Source of the DNA: Streptococcus parasanguinis
GTDB taxonomy: Bacteria; Bacillota; Bacilli; Lactobacillales; Streptococcaceae
NCBI GenBank assembly: GCA_018377375.1
Contig: JAGZZN010000007.1
Span: 1 to 45,113, forward strand
Direction of reading: 5' to 3'
DNA length: 45,113 nt
Below are positions 21,931 to 29,199 of the stretch, in pieces; position 1 is the stretch's first letter; each line of letters opens with the position of its first letter. The translations under genes were made by a program, and so were the position numbers. The notes beneath the pieces were generated by a model. That model saw only the letters and a list, made by a program, of their open reading frames with translations. It was not told where the DNA came from and did no database searches.

Positions 21931-22704
21931 TTATTTTCCTCTGAATTCTGCAAAGACTTGCAAGATCTTAGCAGCAACAGCTTGTGGTTGATTTTGTTTG
22001 GCTACCAATTGATCATCCGCATAAGGCTGAAGGGCTGGAAAATCACCAATCTGAACTGCATAAAGAGCTTTTTCAAAGAGCTCGATATCATTTTGATCAT
22101 TGCCAAAAGCCACGAAATTCTCTCCACAGAGTTCTTCTACTGTTGTCGGTTTATGCGTGTCTGCTGGATTGAGATAGATGCATTTTTCATGCGCATGATA
22201 GCGGATATGGGCCTTATCTGTCTTTTCGATCCGCTCGATGATCTCATCCACGAGCTCCTCATGGCCACCCATATAGATCACGACCTTAATCGGATCTGTC
22301 AGCTCCTCTAATGAACGATACTGGGCTTTCTTGAGGGGATCTACATTAGCAACAAAAGGAATCTTTTCCAAAATCTGTCCACTATAATCAAAGGTATCAT
22401 CCACAAAAAATGGTAGATTGTAATGGCGACAAAAGCCAAGAATTTCCCGATACACGTCCTTGTCCAATTGTTCCTCATATACCAATTGCCCCTGGCGATA
22501 GGCCAATCCACCATTTAAGCCAATCACGAGTTGCTGACTCAATGGGTCCCCTAAAAGACCCAAGCAGTCCCGGTAAGAACGTGCAGAAGCAAAGGCAACT
22601 TCATGGCCAAATTCTTCTGCTCTCAATAAGACCTGTTTGATTTCATCATCGATTGTGACACCATCGAATGACAGGGTTCCATCTAAATCAAATACAAACT
22701 TCAT
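21931..22704 (-). CDS. Cof-type HAD-superfamily hydrolase
   Basis: The 257 residues show HAD motif I FDLDGTLS at about 5-12 (nucleophile and acid/base Asp), motif II FASARSYRD near 38-46, a C2B cap, and motif IV GNDQNDIELF near 208-217. This is the sugar-phosphate/flavin phosphatase group whose substrate cannot be told from sequence. The frame extends to GTG at 22713, two bases after the folD stop. ATG at 22704 gives the usual MKFVFDLDGT start, but no strong ribosome site is seen for either, so translation is probably coupled to folD. Confidence 0.88.
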   Translation of the reverse strand: MKFVFDLDGTLSFDGVTIDDEIKQVLLRAEEFGHEVAFASARSYRDCLGLLGDPLSQQLVIGLNGGLAYRQGQLVYEEQLDKDVYREILGFCRHYNLPFFVDDTFDYSGQILEKIPFVANVDPLKKAQYRSLEELTDPIKVVIYMGGHEELVDEIIERIEKTDKAHIRYHAHEKCIYLNPADTHKPTTVEELCGENFVAFGNDQNDIELFEKALYAVQIGDFPALQPYADDQLVAKQNQPQAVAAKILQVFAEFRGK

Positions 22705-22717
22705 CTTGTTCACACTT

Positions 22718-23572
22718 TCATTTTTTTAAGGCACGAACAGCTGCTTCGTAGGTCTGCTCCATCAGCATGGTGACGGTCATAGGCCCAACCCCTCCTGGTA
22801 CAGGGGTAATATGACTGGCCAAAGGTGCAACAGAGTCAAAATCGACATCCCCACACAATTTGCCATTCTCATCGCGATTCATTCCGACGTCAATAACGAC
22901 GGCGCCTTCTTTCACGAAGTCTGCTGTTACAAATTTCGCACGACCGATCGCAACAACCAAGATATCTGCTCTTCTAGCAATTTTAGGCAGATGATGGGTC
23001 CGGGAATGGGTCAAGGTTACCGTCGCATTTTTAGCAAGGAGCAACTGCGCCATTGGTTTTCCAACGATATTGGAACGACCAATCACGACTGCTCGCTTCC
23101 CTTCTAGATCAATCCCGTACTCTTTGAACATCTCCATGATCCCAGCGGGAGTTGAAGGCACCATGAGAGGATTTCCAGCCCACAAGCGTCCCATATTCAA
23201 TGGATGAAAGCCATCCACATCTTTTGTCGGATCAATGGCTAAAAGGACTGCATCCGCATCGATATGCTTAGGCAGTGGCAACTGTACCAAAATCCCATGC
23301 CAAAGGGGATCTTGATTGTAGTGTTCGATCACTTCTAATAATTCAGCTTGGCTGATACTTTCAGGAAGTCGTCTCACTTCACTCCAAAAGCCTGCCGCAA
23401 TAGCAGAACGCTCTTTATTTCTTACATAGATTTTGCTAGCTGGATTATCTCCTACCACGATGACAACAAGGCCAGGCACAACTCCTGTCTCTTCTTTTAA
23501 TCGTGCTGTTTTCTTCGCAATCTCACCCTGTAATTTTGTAGCGAGCGCCTTCCCATCAATGAGTGTCGTCAT
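22718..23572 (-). CDS. folD: Methylenetetrahydrofolate dehydrogenase / cyclohydrolase
   Basis: The 284 residues match bifunctional FolD, which interconverts methylene-, methenyl- and formyl-tetrahydrofolate. Visible are YVRNKERSA with the catalytic lysine region, VQLPLPKHID, the DVDGFHPLN loop, the Rossmann motif VIGRSNIVGKPMAQLL, and PVPGGVGPMTVTMLMEQT near the C-terminus. The open frame reaches 23638, but the conserved start MTTLIDGKAL at 23572 is chosen. An extended -10 (TGCTATAAT) lies about 45 bases upstream. Confidence 0.95.
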   Translation of the reverse strand: MTTLIDGKALATKLQGEIAKKTARLKEETGVVPGLVVIVVGDNPASKIYVRNKERSAIAAGFWSEVRRLPESISQAELLEVIEHYNQDPLWHGILVQLPLPKHIDADAVLLAIDPTKDVDGFHPLNMGRLWAGNPLMVPSTPAGIMEMFKEYGIDLEGKRAVVIGRSNIVGKPMAQLLLAKNATVTLTHSRTHHLPKIARRADILVVAIGRAKFVTADFVKEGAVVIDVGMNRDENGKLCGDVDFDSVAPLASHITPVPGGVGPMTVTMLMEQTYEAAVRALKK

Positions 23573-23693
23573 ATCAATTCTCTTTCTAGTCAAGTAATGA
23601 AAATAGTCCTCTCTATTATAGCAGATTTCAACTCTCAAACCTAACTGTTCCTAATTAGAATTTCCTATAGACGAAAACTATAGCCAGATGGAC

Positions 23694-23725
23694 AAAAAAT
23701 GAGCTTGAGACCACCCCAAACTCAT
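23694..23725 (-). terminator. Intrinsic terminator of the DUF1797 gene
   Basis: Minus strand arms ATGAGTTTG and CAAGCTCAT pair with one G-T wobble around a nine-base loop, followed by six T. It starts 13 bases after the stop codon. Confidence 0.8.
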
Positions 23726-23737
23726 CCACACAGCTGC

Positions 23738-23968
23738 TTAGTAAAGCAATTCATAAATTTCCATTGCAATTAAATCAATGCTATCAAATGTATAGGTTTC
23801 ACGCGCTTCAACATCACGAAGTGTAAAGGTTGAACCTTCTTCTTCATTGTAGTTGTAGGCTACTTCAGCGACAACAACACCGTCACGTTCAAAATTACGT
23901 TTCAAGTTTCCACCGTCTTTTGTCATCGTCTCCAAACGGTTAATAATCCGTACTAAATGTGATTCCAT
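23738..23968 (-). CDS. DUF1797 (YkuJ-like) family protein
   Basis: The 76 residues match the short YkuJ/DUF1797 family, with RIINRLETMTKDG, an antiparallel beta core (RNFERDGVVVAEVAYN) and the C-terminal signature FDSIDLIAMEIYELL. The function is unknown; the family is small, cytoplasmic and conserved in Firmicutes. GAGGAG precedes the ATG. It is divergent from clpE and followed by its own terminator, so it forms a single-gene unit. Confidence 0.88.
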   Translation of the reverse strand: MESHLVRIINRLETMTKDGGNLKRNFERDGVVVAEVAYNYNEEEGSTFTLRDVEARETYTFDSIDLIAMEIYELLY

Positions 23969-24096
23969 TTTATTTCTCCTCTTTACTTTCTACTCTCCTA
24001 TTTTATCATAAAAGAGAAAGCTCTTCCAATAAAAATTCACATTTTTCCATTGATTTGCTCTTTCTTCAATCCTTAGCGACATTCCGTAGTAAATTC

Positions 24097-24124
24097 TTGC
24101 AAACTTCTAGAATACTGATATAAT
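24097..24124 (+). promoter_or_regulatory. clpE promoter
   Basis: TTGCAA at 24097-24102, a 16-base spacer, TATAAT at 24119-24124. The CtsR site begins 13 bases further downstream. Confidence 0.65.
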
Positions 24125-24137
24125 GAAACTATAAATC

Positions 24138-24154
24138 TTTGACTATTTTTGACC
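24138..24154 (+). promoter_or_regulatory. CtsR operator upstream of clpE
   Basis: TTTGACT ATT TTTGACC is the reverse complement of the CtsR heptad repeat (RGTCAAA NAN RGTCAAA) with no mismatch. It lies just after the transcription start of clpE, the classical position for CtsR repression of clp genes in Gram-positive bacteria. Confidence 0.9.
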
Positions 24155-24215
24155 TTTTAAAAATAGGATCGTCTCTTGATGGAAAACCATCAAAAACCTA
24201 CTGTGAGGTATGTAT

Positions 24216-26480
24216 ATGCTTTGTCAAAATTGTAAAATAAATGAATCAACCATCCATTTATATACAAATGTAAATGGACGTCAGCAACAAGTAGACCTCT
24301 GTCAAAATTGCTATAAAATTATGAAAACAGACCCAAATAACAGCTTCTTAAAAGGCATGACCCAACGGAGCCAACTCACTGGAGATCCTTTTGAAGATTT
24401 CTTCAATAACCTTGGAAACTTCCAAAGTCCGCAAGAGCCTCAAACCCCTCCAACTCAATCCGGAGGCAGTTATGGAGGTGGCGGCTACGGCCAAAACAAT
24501 AACCGTGGTGGTGGTCAAGATCCTCGTCAAGCACGCCCTCAAAAGCCAAAAGGACTGTTAGAAGAGTTCGGCATCAATGTCACAGAAATTGCCCGCAAAG
24601 GGGATATTGACCCTGTCATTGGCCGTGACGAGGAGATTATCCGTGTCATCGAAATTCTCAACCGTCGAACCAAGAACAATCCGGTTCTGATTGGAGAGCC
24701 TGGGGTCGGAAAAACTGCTGTTGTGGAAGGCCTGGCTCAAAAAATCGTCGATGGCGACGTTCCTCATAAATTGCAAGGAAAAGAAGTCATCCGCCTAGAT
24801 GTCGTGAGCCTCGTTCAGGGCACAGGCATTCGTGGTCAATTCGAAGAACGCATGCAAAAATTAATGGATGAAATTCGTCAACGCGAAGATGTTATTCTGT
24901 TCATCGACGAAATCCATGAAATTGTTGGCGCAGGATCAGCTGGTGAGGGCAATATGGATGCTGGAAATATCCTCAAACCAGCCTTAGCGCGCGGAGAACT
25001 CCAATTAGTCGGGGCTACTACCCTCAATGAATACCGTATCATTGAAAAAGATGCGGCCTTGGAACGTCGGATGCAGCCCGTTAAGGTCGATGAACCAACG
25101 GTTGAAGAAACCATCACCATCCTCAAGGGTATCCAGAAAAAATACGAAGACTACCACCACGTCCACTATACAGACGGGGCCATCGAAGCGGCAGCTATTC
25201 TGTCAAACCGCTACATCCAAGATCGCTTCCTGCCAGACAAGGCCATTGATTTGTTGGATGAAGCGGGGTCTAAGATGAACCTGACCCTAAACTTCGTGGA
25301 TCCAAAAGTGATCGACCAGCGCTTGATTGAAGCGGAAAACCTCAAAGCCCAAGCGACGCGCGAAGAAGACTTTGAAAAAGCAGCCTACTTCCGCGATCAA
25401 ATCGCGAAATACAAGGAAATGCAAGGTCAACATGTCACCGATCAGGAAACCCCTGTCATCAGCGAAAAAACGATTGAACACATCGTTGAACAAAAGACCA
25501 ATATTCCTGTTGGTGATTTGAAAGAAAAAGAACAGTCTCAATTGATCAATCTGGCTTCTGATTTGAAAGCTCATGTGATCGGTCAAGATGATGCAGTAGA
25601 TAAAATCGCGAAAGCCATTCGACGCAATCGTGTCGGCCTAGGATCTCCAAATCGACCAATCGGAAGCTTCCTCTTTGTCGGACCAACCGGTGTCGGAAAG
25701 ACCGAATTGTCTAAACAATTGGCGATCGAGCTCTTTGGCTCTGCAGACAATATGATCCGCTTTGATATGAGCGAATACATGGAAAAACATAGCGTAGCGA
25801 AACTAGTCGGAGCTCCTCCGGGCTATGTTGGCTACGATGAAGCCGGACAACTAACAGAAAAGGTACGTCGCAATCCTTACTCCCTCGTGTTATTGGATGA
25901 AGTGGAAAAAGCCCATCCAGATGTCATGCACATGTTCTTGCAAGTCTTGGATGATGGCCGTTTGACAGATGGTCAAGGTCGTACCGTCAGCTTTAAAGAT
26001 ACTATTATCATCATGACCTCTAATGCTGGAACCGGCAAAGCTGAGGCCAATGTTGGTTTTGGAGCTGCTCGCGAAGGTCGAACCAACTCTGTACTTGGAG
26101 AACTCGGTAACTTCTTTAGCCCTGAATTCATGAACCGTTTTGATGGCATCATTGAATTCCAACCTCTATCAAAAGAAAACCTTCTCCAAATCGTTACCCT
26201 CATGCTGGATGAAGTCAATCAACGTCTCGCACAAAATGAGATTCATCTGGATGTGACAGAGAAGGTCAAAGAAAAACTGGTCGATCTGGGATACGATCCA
26301 AAAATGGGGGCCCGCCCACTCCGTCGTACCATCCAAGACCATATCGAAGATGCCATTACCGATTATTACCTGGAACATCCAAGTGAGAAACAACTCAAAG
26401 CAGTCATGACCAGCAATGGGAATATTAGTATCAAAGCTGCTAAAAAAGTAGAAAAGAACACTTCTGAAAAGGAAGACTAA
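24216..26480 (+). CDS. clpE: ATP-dependent Clp protease ATP-binding subunit ClpE
   Basis: The 754 residues begin with the ClpE-specific zinc finger (MLCQNCKINES and later LCQNCYK, a C4 pair), then a glycine/asparagine-rich linker at about 75-105, AAA domain 1 (Walker A GEPGVGKTA, Walker B VILFIDEIHE), a UVR-like coiled coil (EDFEKAAYFRDQIAKYKEM), AAA domain 2 (GPTGVGKTE, VLLDEVEKAHPD) and the ClpB-D2 C-terminus. ClpE disaggregates or feeds heat-damaged proteins to ClpP and helps switch off CtsR regulation. Two ATG codons are close; GAGGT six bases before the second, at 24216, favours it. A perfect CtsR site lies upstream. Confidence 0.96.
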   Translation: MLCQNCKINESTIHLYTNVNGRQQQVDLCQNCYKIMKTDPNNSFLKGMTQRSQLTGDPFEDFFNNLGNFQSPQEPQTPPTQSGGSYGGGGYGQNNNRGGGQDPRQARPQKPKGLLEEFGINVTEIARKGDIDPVIGRDEEIIRVIEILNRRTKNNPVLIGEPGVGKTAVVEGLAQKIVDGDVPHKLQGKEVIRLDVVSLVQGTGIRGQFEERMQKLMDEIRQREDVILFIDEIHEIVGAGSAGEGNMDAGNILKPALARGELQLVGATTLNEYRIIEKDAALERRMQPVKVDEPTVEETITILKGIQKKYEDYHHVHYTDGAIEAAAILSNRYIQDRFLPDKAIDLLDEAGSKMNLTLNFVDPKVIDQRLIEAENLKAQATREEDFEKAAYFRDQIAKYKEMQGQHVTDQETPVISEKTIEHIVEQKTNIPVGDLKEKEQSQLINLASDLKAHVIGQDDAVDKIAKAIRRNRVGLGSPNRPIGSFLFVGPTGVGKTELSKQLAIELFGSADNMIRFDMSEYMEKHSVAKLVGAPPGYVGYDEAGQLTEKVRRNPYSLVLLDEVEKAHPDVMHMFLQVLDDGRLTDGQGRTVSFKDTIIIMTSNAGTGKAEANVGFGAAREGRTNSVLGELGNFFSPEFMNRFDGIIEFQPLSKENLLQIVTLMLDEVNQRLAQNEIHLDVTEKVKEKLVDLGYDPKMGARPLRRTIQDHIEDAITDYYLEHPSEKQLKAVMTSNGNISIKAAKKVEKNTSEKED

Positions 26481-26495
26481 ATTTTCTAGTTTTAT

Positions 26496-26530
26496 AAAAA
26501 GAACAGGAATTCTTATTTCCTGTTCTTTTT
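26496..26530. terminator. Bidirectional terminator between clpE and the GyrI-like gene
   Basis: Arms AAAAAGAACAGGAA and TTCCTGTTCTTTTT pair perfectly around seven bases. It serves the convergent clpE and the gene starting at 27143, and its end touches the stop codon of the latter. Confidence 0.9.
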
Positions 26531-27143
26531 AATTCTCTTCTTGAATCTGATAACGAAGAATTGTTTTTAATTTATATGGATCTGTTCGATGGAGATTGTT
26601 TAGATAAATCTCACGATGAACTTTCGAAAGTCTTTTAAGTTTATGGAGTTTGCAAAAACGCTCCATTTCATCAAAAGTCTGATTTTCTGTATCAAAAGGT
26701 CCTACATGAAGCATGGCAAGACTGTAGCCTTCTTCTAGTTCTTCAAAACGAATAGCATCATAGAGCTGATTGGGCTTCTTGATTTTAACCTCTTCCAAAG
26801 CTTTATCAAACAAGTCACTCGTAACAAAATTAGGTTGACCAATCATAATACTATAAGACAGTTCACTTTTAACTAGTTTCCCTTCATTCTCCTGTTTCCA
26901 TAAACCTTCTAATGGAAAAACAGTAAAATCCATGTAGTCTTGATCCAGAGGAGACTTTTTATACTTCATCTTAATAGCATATGCTAACGCATATAAGGCA
27001 CTCACTCGTTGAGAAAAATCTTCTTCATTTGGATCACCTTTGCCGTCAATTATGATATAGGATTTAGAAGGTACTTGCAGGATAGTGGGCTTATCCTTGA
27101 TTTGATAGAGAACTTTCTCTATTTTTCTCCATTCATATTTCAT
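26529..27143 (-). CDS. GyrI-like small-molecule-binding domain protein
   Basis: The 204 residues match the stand-alone GyrI-like (SBM fold) family: KYEWRKIEKVLYQ, SYIIIDGKGDPNEEDFSQRV, the FPLEGLW motif near 92-98, and a second repeat with LAMLHVGPFDTENQTFDEME. Members bind hydrophobic or aromatic small molecules, and some hydrolyse cyclopropanoid or other toxic compounds. AAAGGAG precedes the ATG. The gene follows a WYL-type regulator on the same strand, the usual pairing, so it is probably an effector or ligand-handling partner of that regulator. Confidence 0.82.
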   Translation of the reverse strand: MKYEWRKIEKVLYQIKDKPTILQVPSKSYIIIDGKGDPNEEDFSQRVSALYALAYAIKMKYKKSPLDQDYMDFTVFPLEGLWKQENEGKLVKSELSYSIMIGQPNFVTSDLFDKALEEVKIKKPNQLYDAIRFEELEEGYSLAMLHVGPFDTENQTFDEMERFCKLHKLKRLSKVHREIYLNNLHRTDPYKLKTILRYQIQEEN

Positions 27144-27179
27144 TTGACCTATCTCCTTTCTATCTCAATTCTAACATTA

Positions 27180-27207
27180 AAACCCTGACATCTTTTGTCA
27201 AGGTTTA
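27180..27207 (-). terminator. Hairpin overlapping the stop of the WYL regulator gene
   Basis: Minus strand arms AAACCTTGACA and TGTCAGGGTTT (one mismatch) around a short loop, followed by four T. It begins just after the regulator's stop codon and may partly reduce read-through into the GyrI-like gene. Confidence 0.5.
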
Positions 27208-28100
27208 TAAATCTTTTGTATTTTTTCTAATCTTGAAATCATTGATCTTCTCAGATGATCCGGTTCAATAATCTCTACCCCATCTAAATAAGACAATAAG
27301 TAAGTATAAATACTCTCGTGCTCTGGCAATTGGGTTTTAACATATAAACATCCATCCTCACACTGAAAAATCTCTTCTTCTAAAAAGTCTTCATAAACTC
27401 TAAAAGCGAGCTTTTGACTAAACTTCAATGATACTTCCATTAGATTTTCCATCTTAATTGAAGTATCAATAGGTTCAATCACATTTTTTTGATTAATTGT
27501 TTCTTCCAGTAGTTGATAGTCATTAATCCTAGATAATTTAAAAAAACGCCAATCTTCTTTTGAACAACAATAAGCATGAAGATACCAGTCTCTTTTTTTA
27601 AATACTAGTTTAAAAGGCTCAACTGTACGAATCGTTTTCTGACCATTCCCACTCATATAAGTAATCGAAAGTCGTCTTTTCTCTAAGATAGCTTGTTTAA
27701 TTGTATCAAAGAGATCTTTTTGCCCTTTTCGTTTCCTCCAATCTGTTAAGTCGACTTCTACCCAAGATCTAGCTGAAACTTTAAAAATAGATTCCATTTT
27801 TGTCAGTAAAAAATCTTGTTTATCTTCTGTCAAAGTCTGGAGACCTTGTAAAGCAGATAAAAGTTCTATTTTTTCCTCCTCTGATACAAGGGTGCGATCA
27901 AGAACGAAGTCTTTCATTAAAAAGGTCCCTCCAGCCTTTCCAGGAACAGAATAAAGAGGAATACCTGCTATGCTTAATCTCTCAATATCACGATAAATTG
28001 TACGTACTGAGACTTCAAATAATCGAGCAAGTTCAGGAGCGGTTATTCTCCCATTTTCTAAAAGTATGTATAAAATACGAAATAGTCTTGATTCAGCCAT
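27198..28100 (-). CDS. YafY/WYL family transcriptional regulator
   Basis: The 300 residues comprise an N-terminal HTH (RLFRILYILLENGRITAPEL, then FEVSVRTIYRDIERLSIAGI) followed by a linker and a WYL domain with ITYMSGNGQKTIRTVEP and RDWYLHAYC at about 166-174. WYL domains bind nucleic-acid-like or small ligands and tune the DNA-binding domain. GGGAGGTGA precedes the ATG. It is divergent from the Nudix gene and followed by the GyrI-like gene, which it probably controls. The target ligand is unknown. Confidence 0.86.
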   Translation of the reverse strand: MAESRLFRILYILLENGRITAPELARLFEVSVRTIYRDIERLSIAGIPLYSVPGKAGGTFLMKDFVLDRTLVSEEEKIELLSALQGLQTLTEDKQDFLLTKMESIFKVSARSWVEVDLTDWRKRKGQKDLFDTIKQAILEKRRLSITYMSGNGQKTIRTVEPFKLVFKKRDWYLHAYCCSKEDWRFFKLSRINDYQLLEETINQKNVIEPIDTSIKMENLMEVSLKFSQKLAFRVYEDFLEEEIFQCEDGCLYVKTQLPEHESIYTYLLSYLDGVEIIEPDHLRRSMISRLEKIQKIYKP

Positions 28101-28214
28101 AAAATCACCTCCCTTTTATTATATCAATTAAACTAATTTGATAGGAGTGTTTAACTAAACAAATTTATACTTCAGACAAAGTAGCTTTTTTTGCACAAGT
28201 TCAGCAGTTTATTC

Positions 28215-28243
28215 TTGACAGCTTTCACCTCGTCCATTATGAT
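28215..28243 (+). promoter_or_regulatory. Promoter of the Nudix gene
   Basis: TTGACA at 28215-28220, a 17-base spacer, TATGAT at 28238-28243, about 34 bases before the chosen start at 28278. This supports the shorter Nudix frame, because the long frame would begin upstream of the promoter. Confidence 0.78.
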
Positions 28244-28277
28244 AATAATAAAGATACTAGATAATGAGGAAAATTCA

Positions 28278-28727
28278 ATGACAAATCCTACTTTTGGTGA
28301 AAAGAAACAAGATGTGACCTACGTCAATCGCTATGGTGTCTACGCTGTTATTCCCAATAAGGACAAGGATCAGATCATCCTCGTTCAAGCTCCTAATGGA
28401 GCCTGGTTCTTGCCCGGCGGAGAAATCGAGGCAGGTGAAGATCACTTGCAAGCTCTGAAACGGGAACTGATCGAAGAATTAGGTTTTACTGCTGTTTTAG
28501 GACAATACTATGGCCAAGCAGATGAGTATTTCTATTCCAGTCATCGCGACACCTACTACTACAATCCTGCCTATATTTATGAAGTGGTAGACTATACAGA
28601 AGCTCAAAAACCACTGGAAGATTTTAACAATCTTGCTTGGTTTCCTGTAGATGAAGCAATTGAAAAACTCAAACGTGGCAGTCATAAATGGGGCATTGAA
28701 CAGTGGAAAAATACCCACAAAAAATAA
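28278..28727 (+). CDS. Nudix hydrolase
   Basis: The 149 residues contain a full Nudix box starting GGEIEAGEDHLQALKREL and ending IEELGF (about 49-72), with all the metal-binding glutamates. The substrate (oxidised nucleotide, sugar nucleotide or other diphosphate) is not determined. The open frame extends to 28191, but GAGGA seven bases before ATG 28278 and the promoter at 28215-28243 fix the start. A DUF1827 gene follows after 67 bases with its own promoter. Confidence 0.9.
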   Translation: MTNPTFGEKKQDVTYVNRYGVYAVIPNKDKDQIILVQAPNGAWFLPGGEIEAGEDHLQALKRELIEELGFTAVLGQYYGQADEYFYSSHRDTYYYNPAYIYEVVDYTEAQKPLEDFNNLAWFPVDEAIEKLKRGSHKWGIEQWKNTHKK

Positions 28728-28735
28728 AGGAATTC

Positions 28736-28764
28736 TTTCACAAAAAATAAAAAAGTGCTATAAT
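28736..28764 (+). promoter_or_regulatory. Promoter of the DUF1827 gene
   Basis: TTTCAC at 28736-28741, a 17-base spacer, TATAAT at 28759-28764, preceded by TG at the extended -10 position. Confidence 0.6.
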
Positions 28765-28794
28765 AAATGAAGATAGAGGTTAGGAGGAACTCAT

Positions 28795-29097
28795 ATGAAG
28801 CTCATTAATACCACAAATAGTCATGCTGCACTGGTCAAAAGCCAACTTGCCAGCACTGACGCCTTGCTTGTCGAGGTTTATTCCGCGGGCAATACAGACG
28901 TCGTTTTTACACAGGCCCCAACACACTATGAATTATTGATCAGTAACAAACACCGGGCTATTCGTGAAACTGAAGTAGAAAAAATTCGTGAGTTCTTTTT
29001 AAAACGTAAGATTGATCTTCAAATCATTGACCAATCCGCTATTAAAACCCTCTACTCCGATAAACTAATTGAAATTTCCTTTCCAATTACAAAGTAA
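28795..29097 (+). CDS. DUF1827 family protein
   Basis: The 100 residues match DUF1827, a small streptococcal/lactococcal family of unknown function: MKLINTTNSHAALVKSQL, a central QAPTHYELLISNKHR, and a C-terminal KTLYSDKLIEISFP. No membrane segment or signal is seen. AGGAGG precedes the ATG. It converges with ileS, with terminators for both between them. Confidence 0.85.
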   Translation: MKLINTTNSHAALVKSQLASTDALLVEVYSAGNTDVVFTQAPTHYELLISNKHRAIRETEVEKIREFFLKRKIDLQIIDQSAIKTLYSDKLIEISFPITK

Positions 29098-29120
29098 GGC
29101 CAATTTGCCTTGCTTTTTTT
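29096..29120 (+). terminator. Short terminator after the DUF1827 gene
   Basis: Arms AAGGC and GCCTT around six bases, then GC and a run of seven T, directly at the stop codon. Confidence 0.6.
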
Positions 29121-29154
29121 ATTTCCTTAATGGATGAACCTCTATACCATTTTA

Positions 29155-29198
29155 GCCATTAAAAAAGAAGTTCCTTTATGGAACTTCTTTTAATGGCT
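29155..29198 (-). terminator. Terminator of ileS
   Basis: A core stem GAAGTTCC/GGAACTTC with a five-base loop is extended by AGCCATTAAAA on both sides. A and T tracts give termination on the minus strand and possibly on both. Confidence 0.85.
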
Positions 29199-29199
29199 T

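Noticed and set aside
21879..21977. N-terminal extension of nnrD to 21977
   Set aside because: The extension overlaps the end of the HAD gene, lacks family similarity, and a good ribosome site precedes the internal ATG.
28149..28160. Imperfect palindrome GTTTAACTAAAC between the WYL and Nudix genes
   Set aside because: The centre does not match and there is no second copy, so an operator call would be guesswork.
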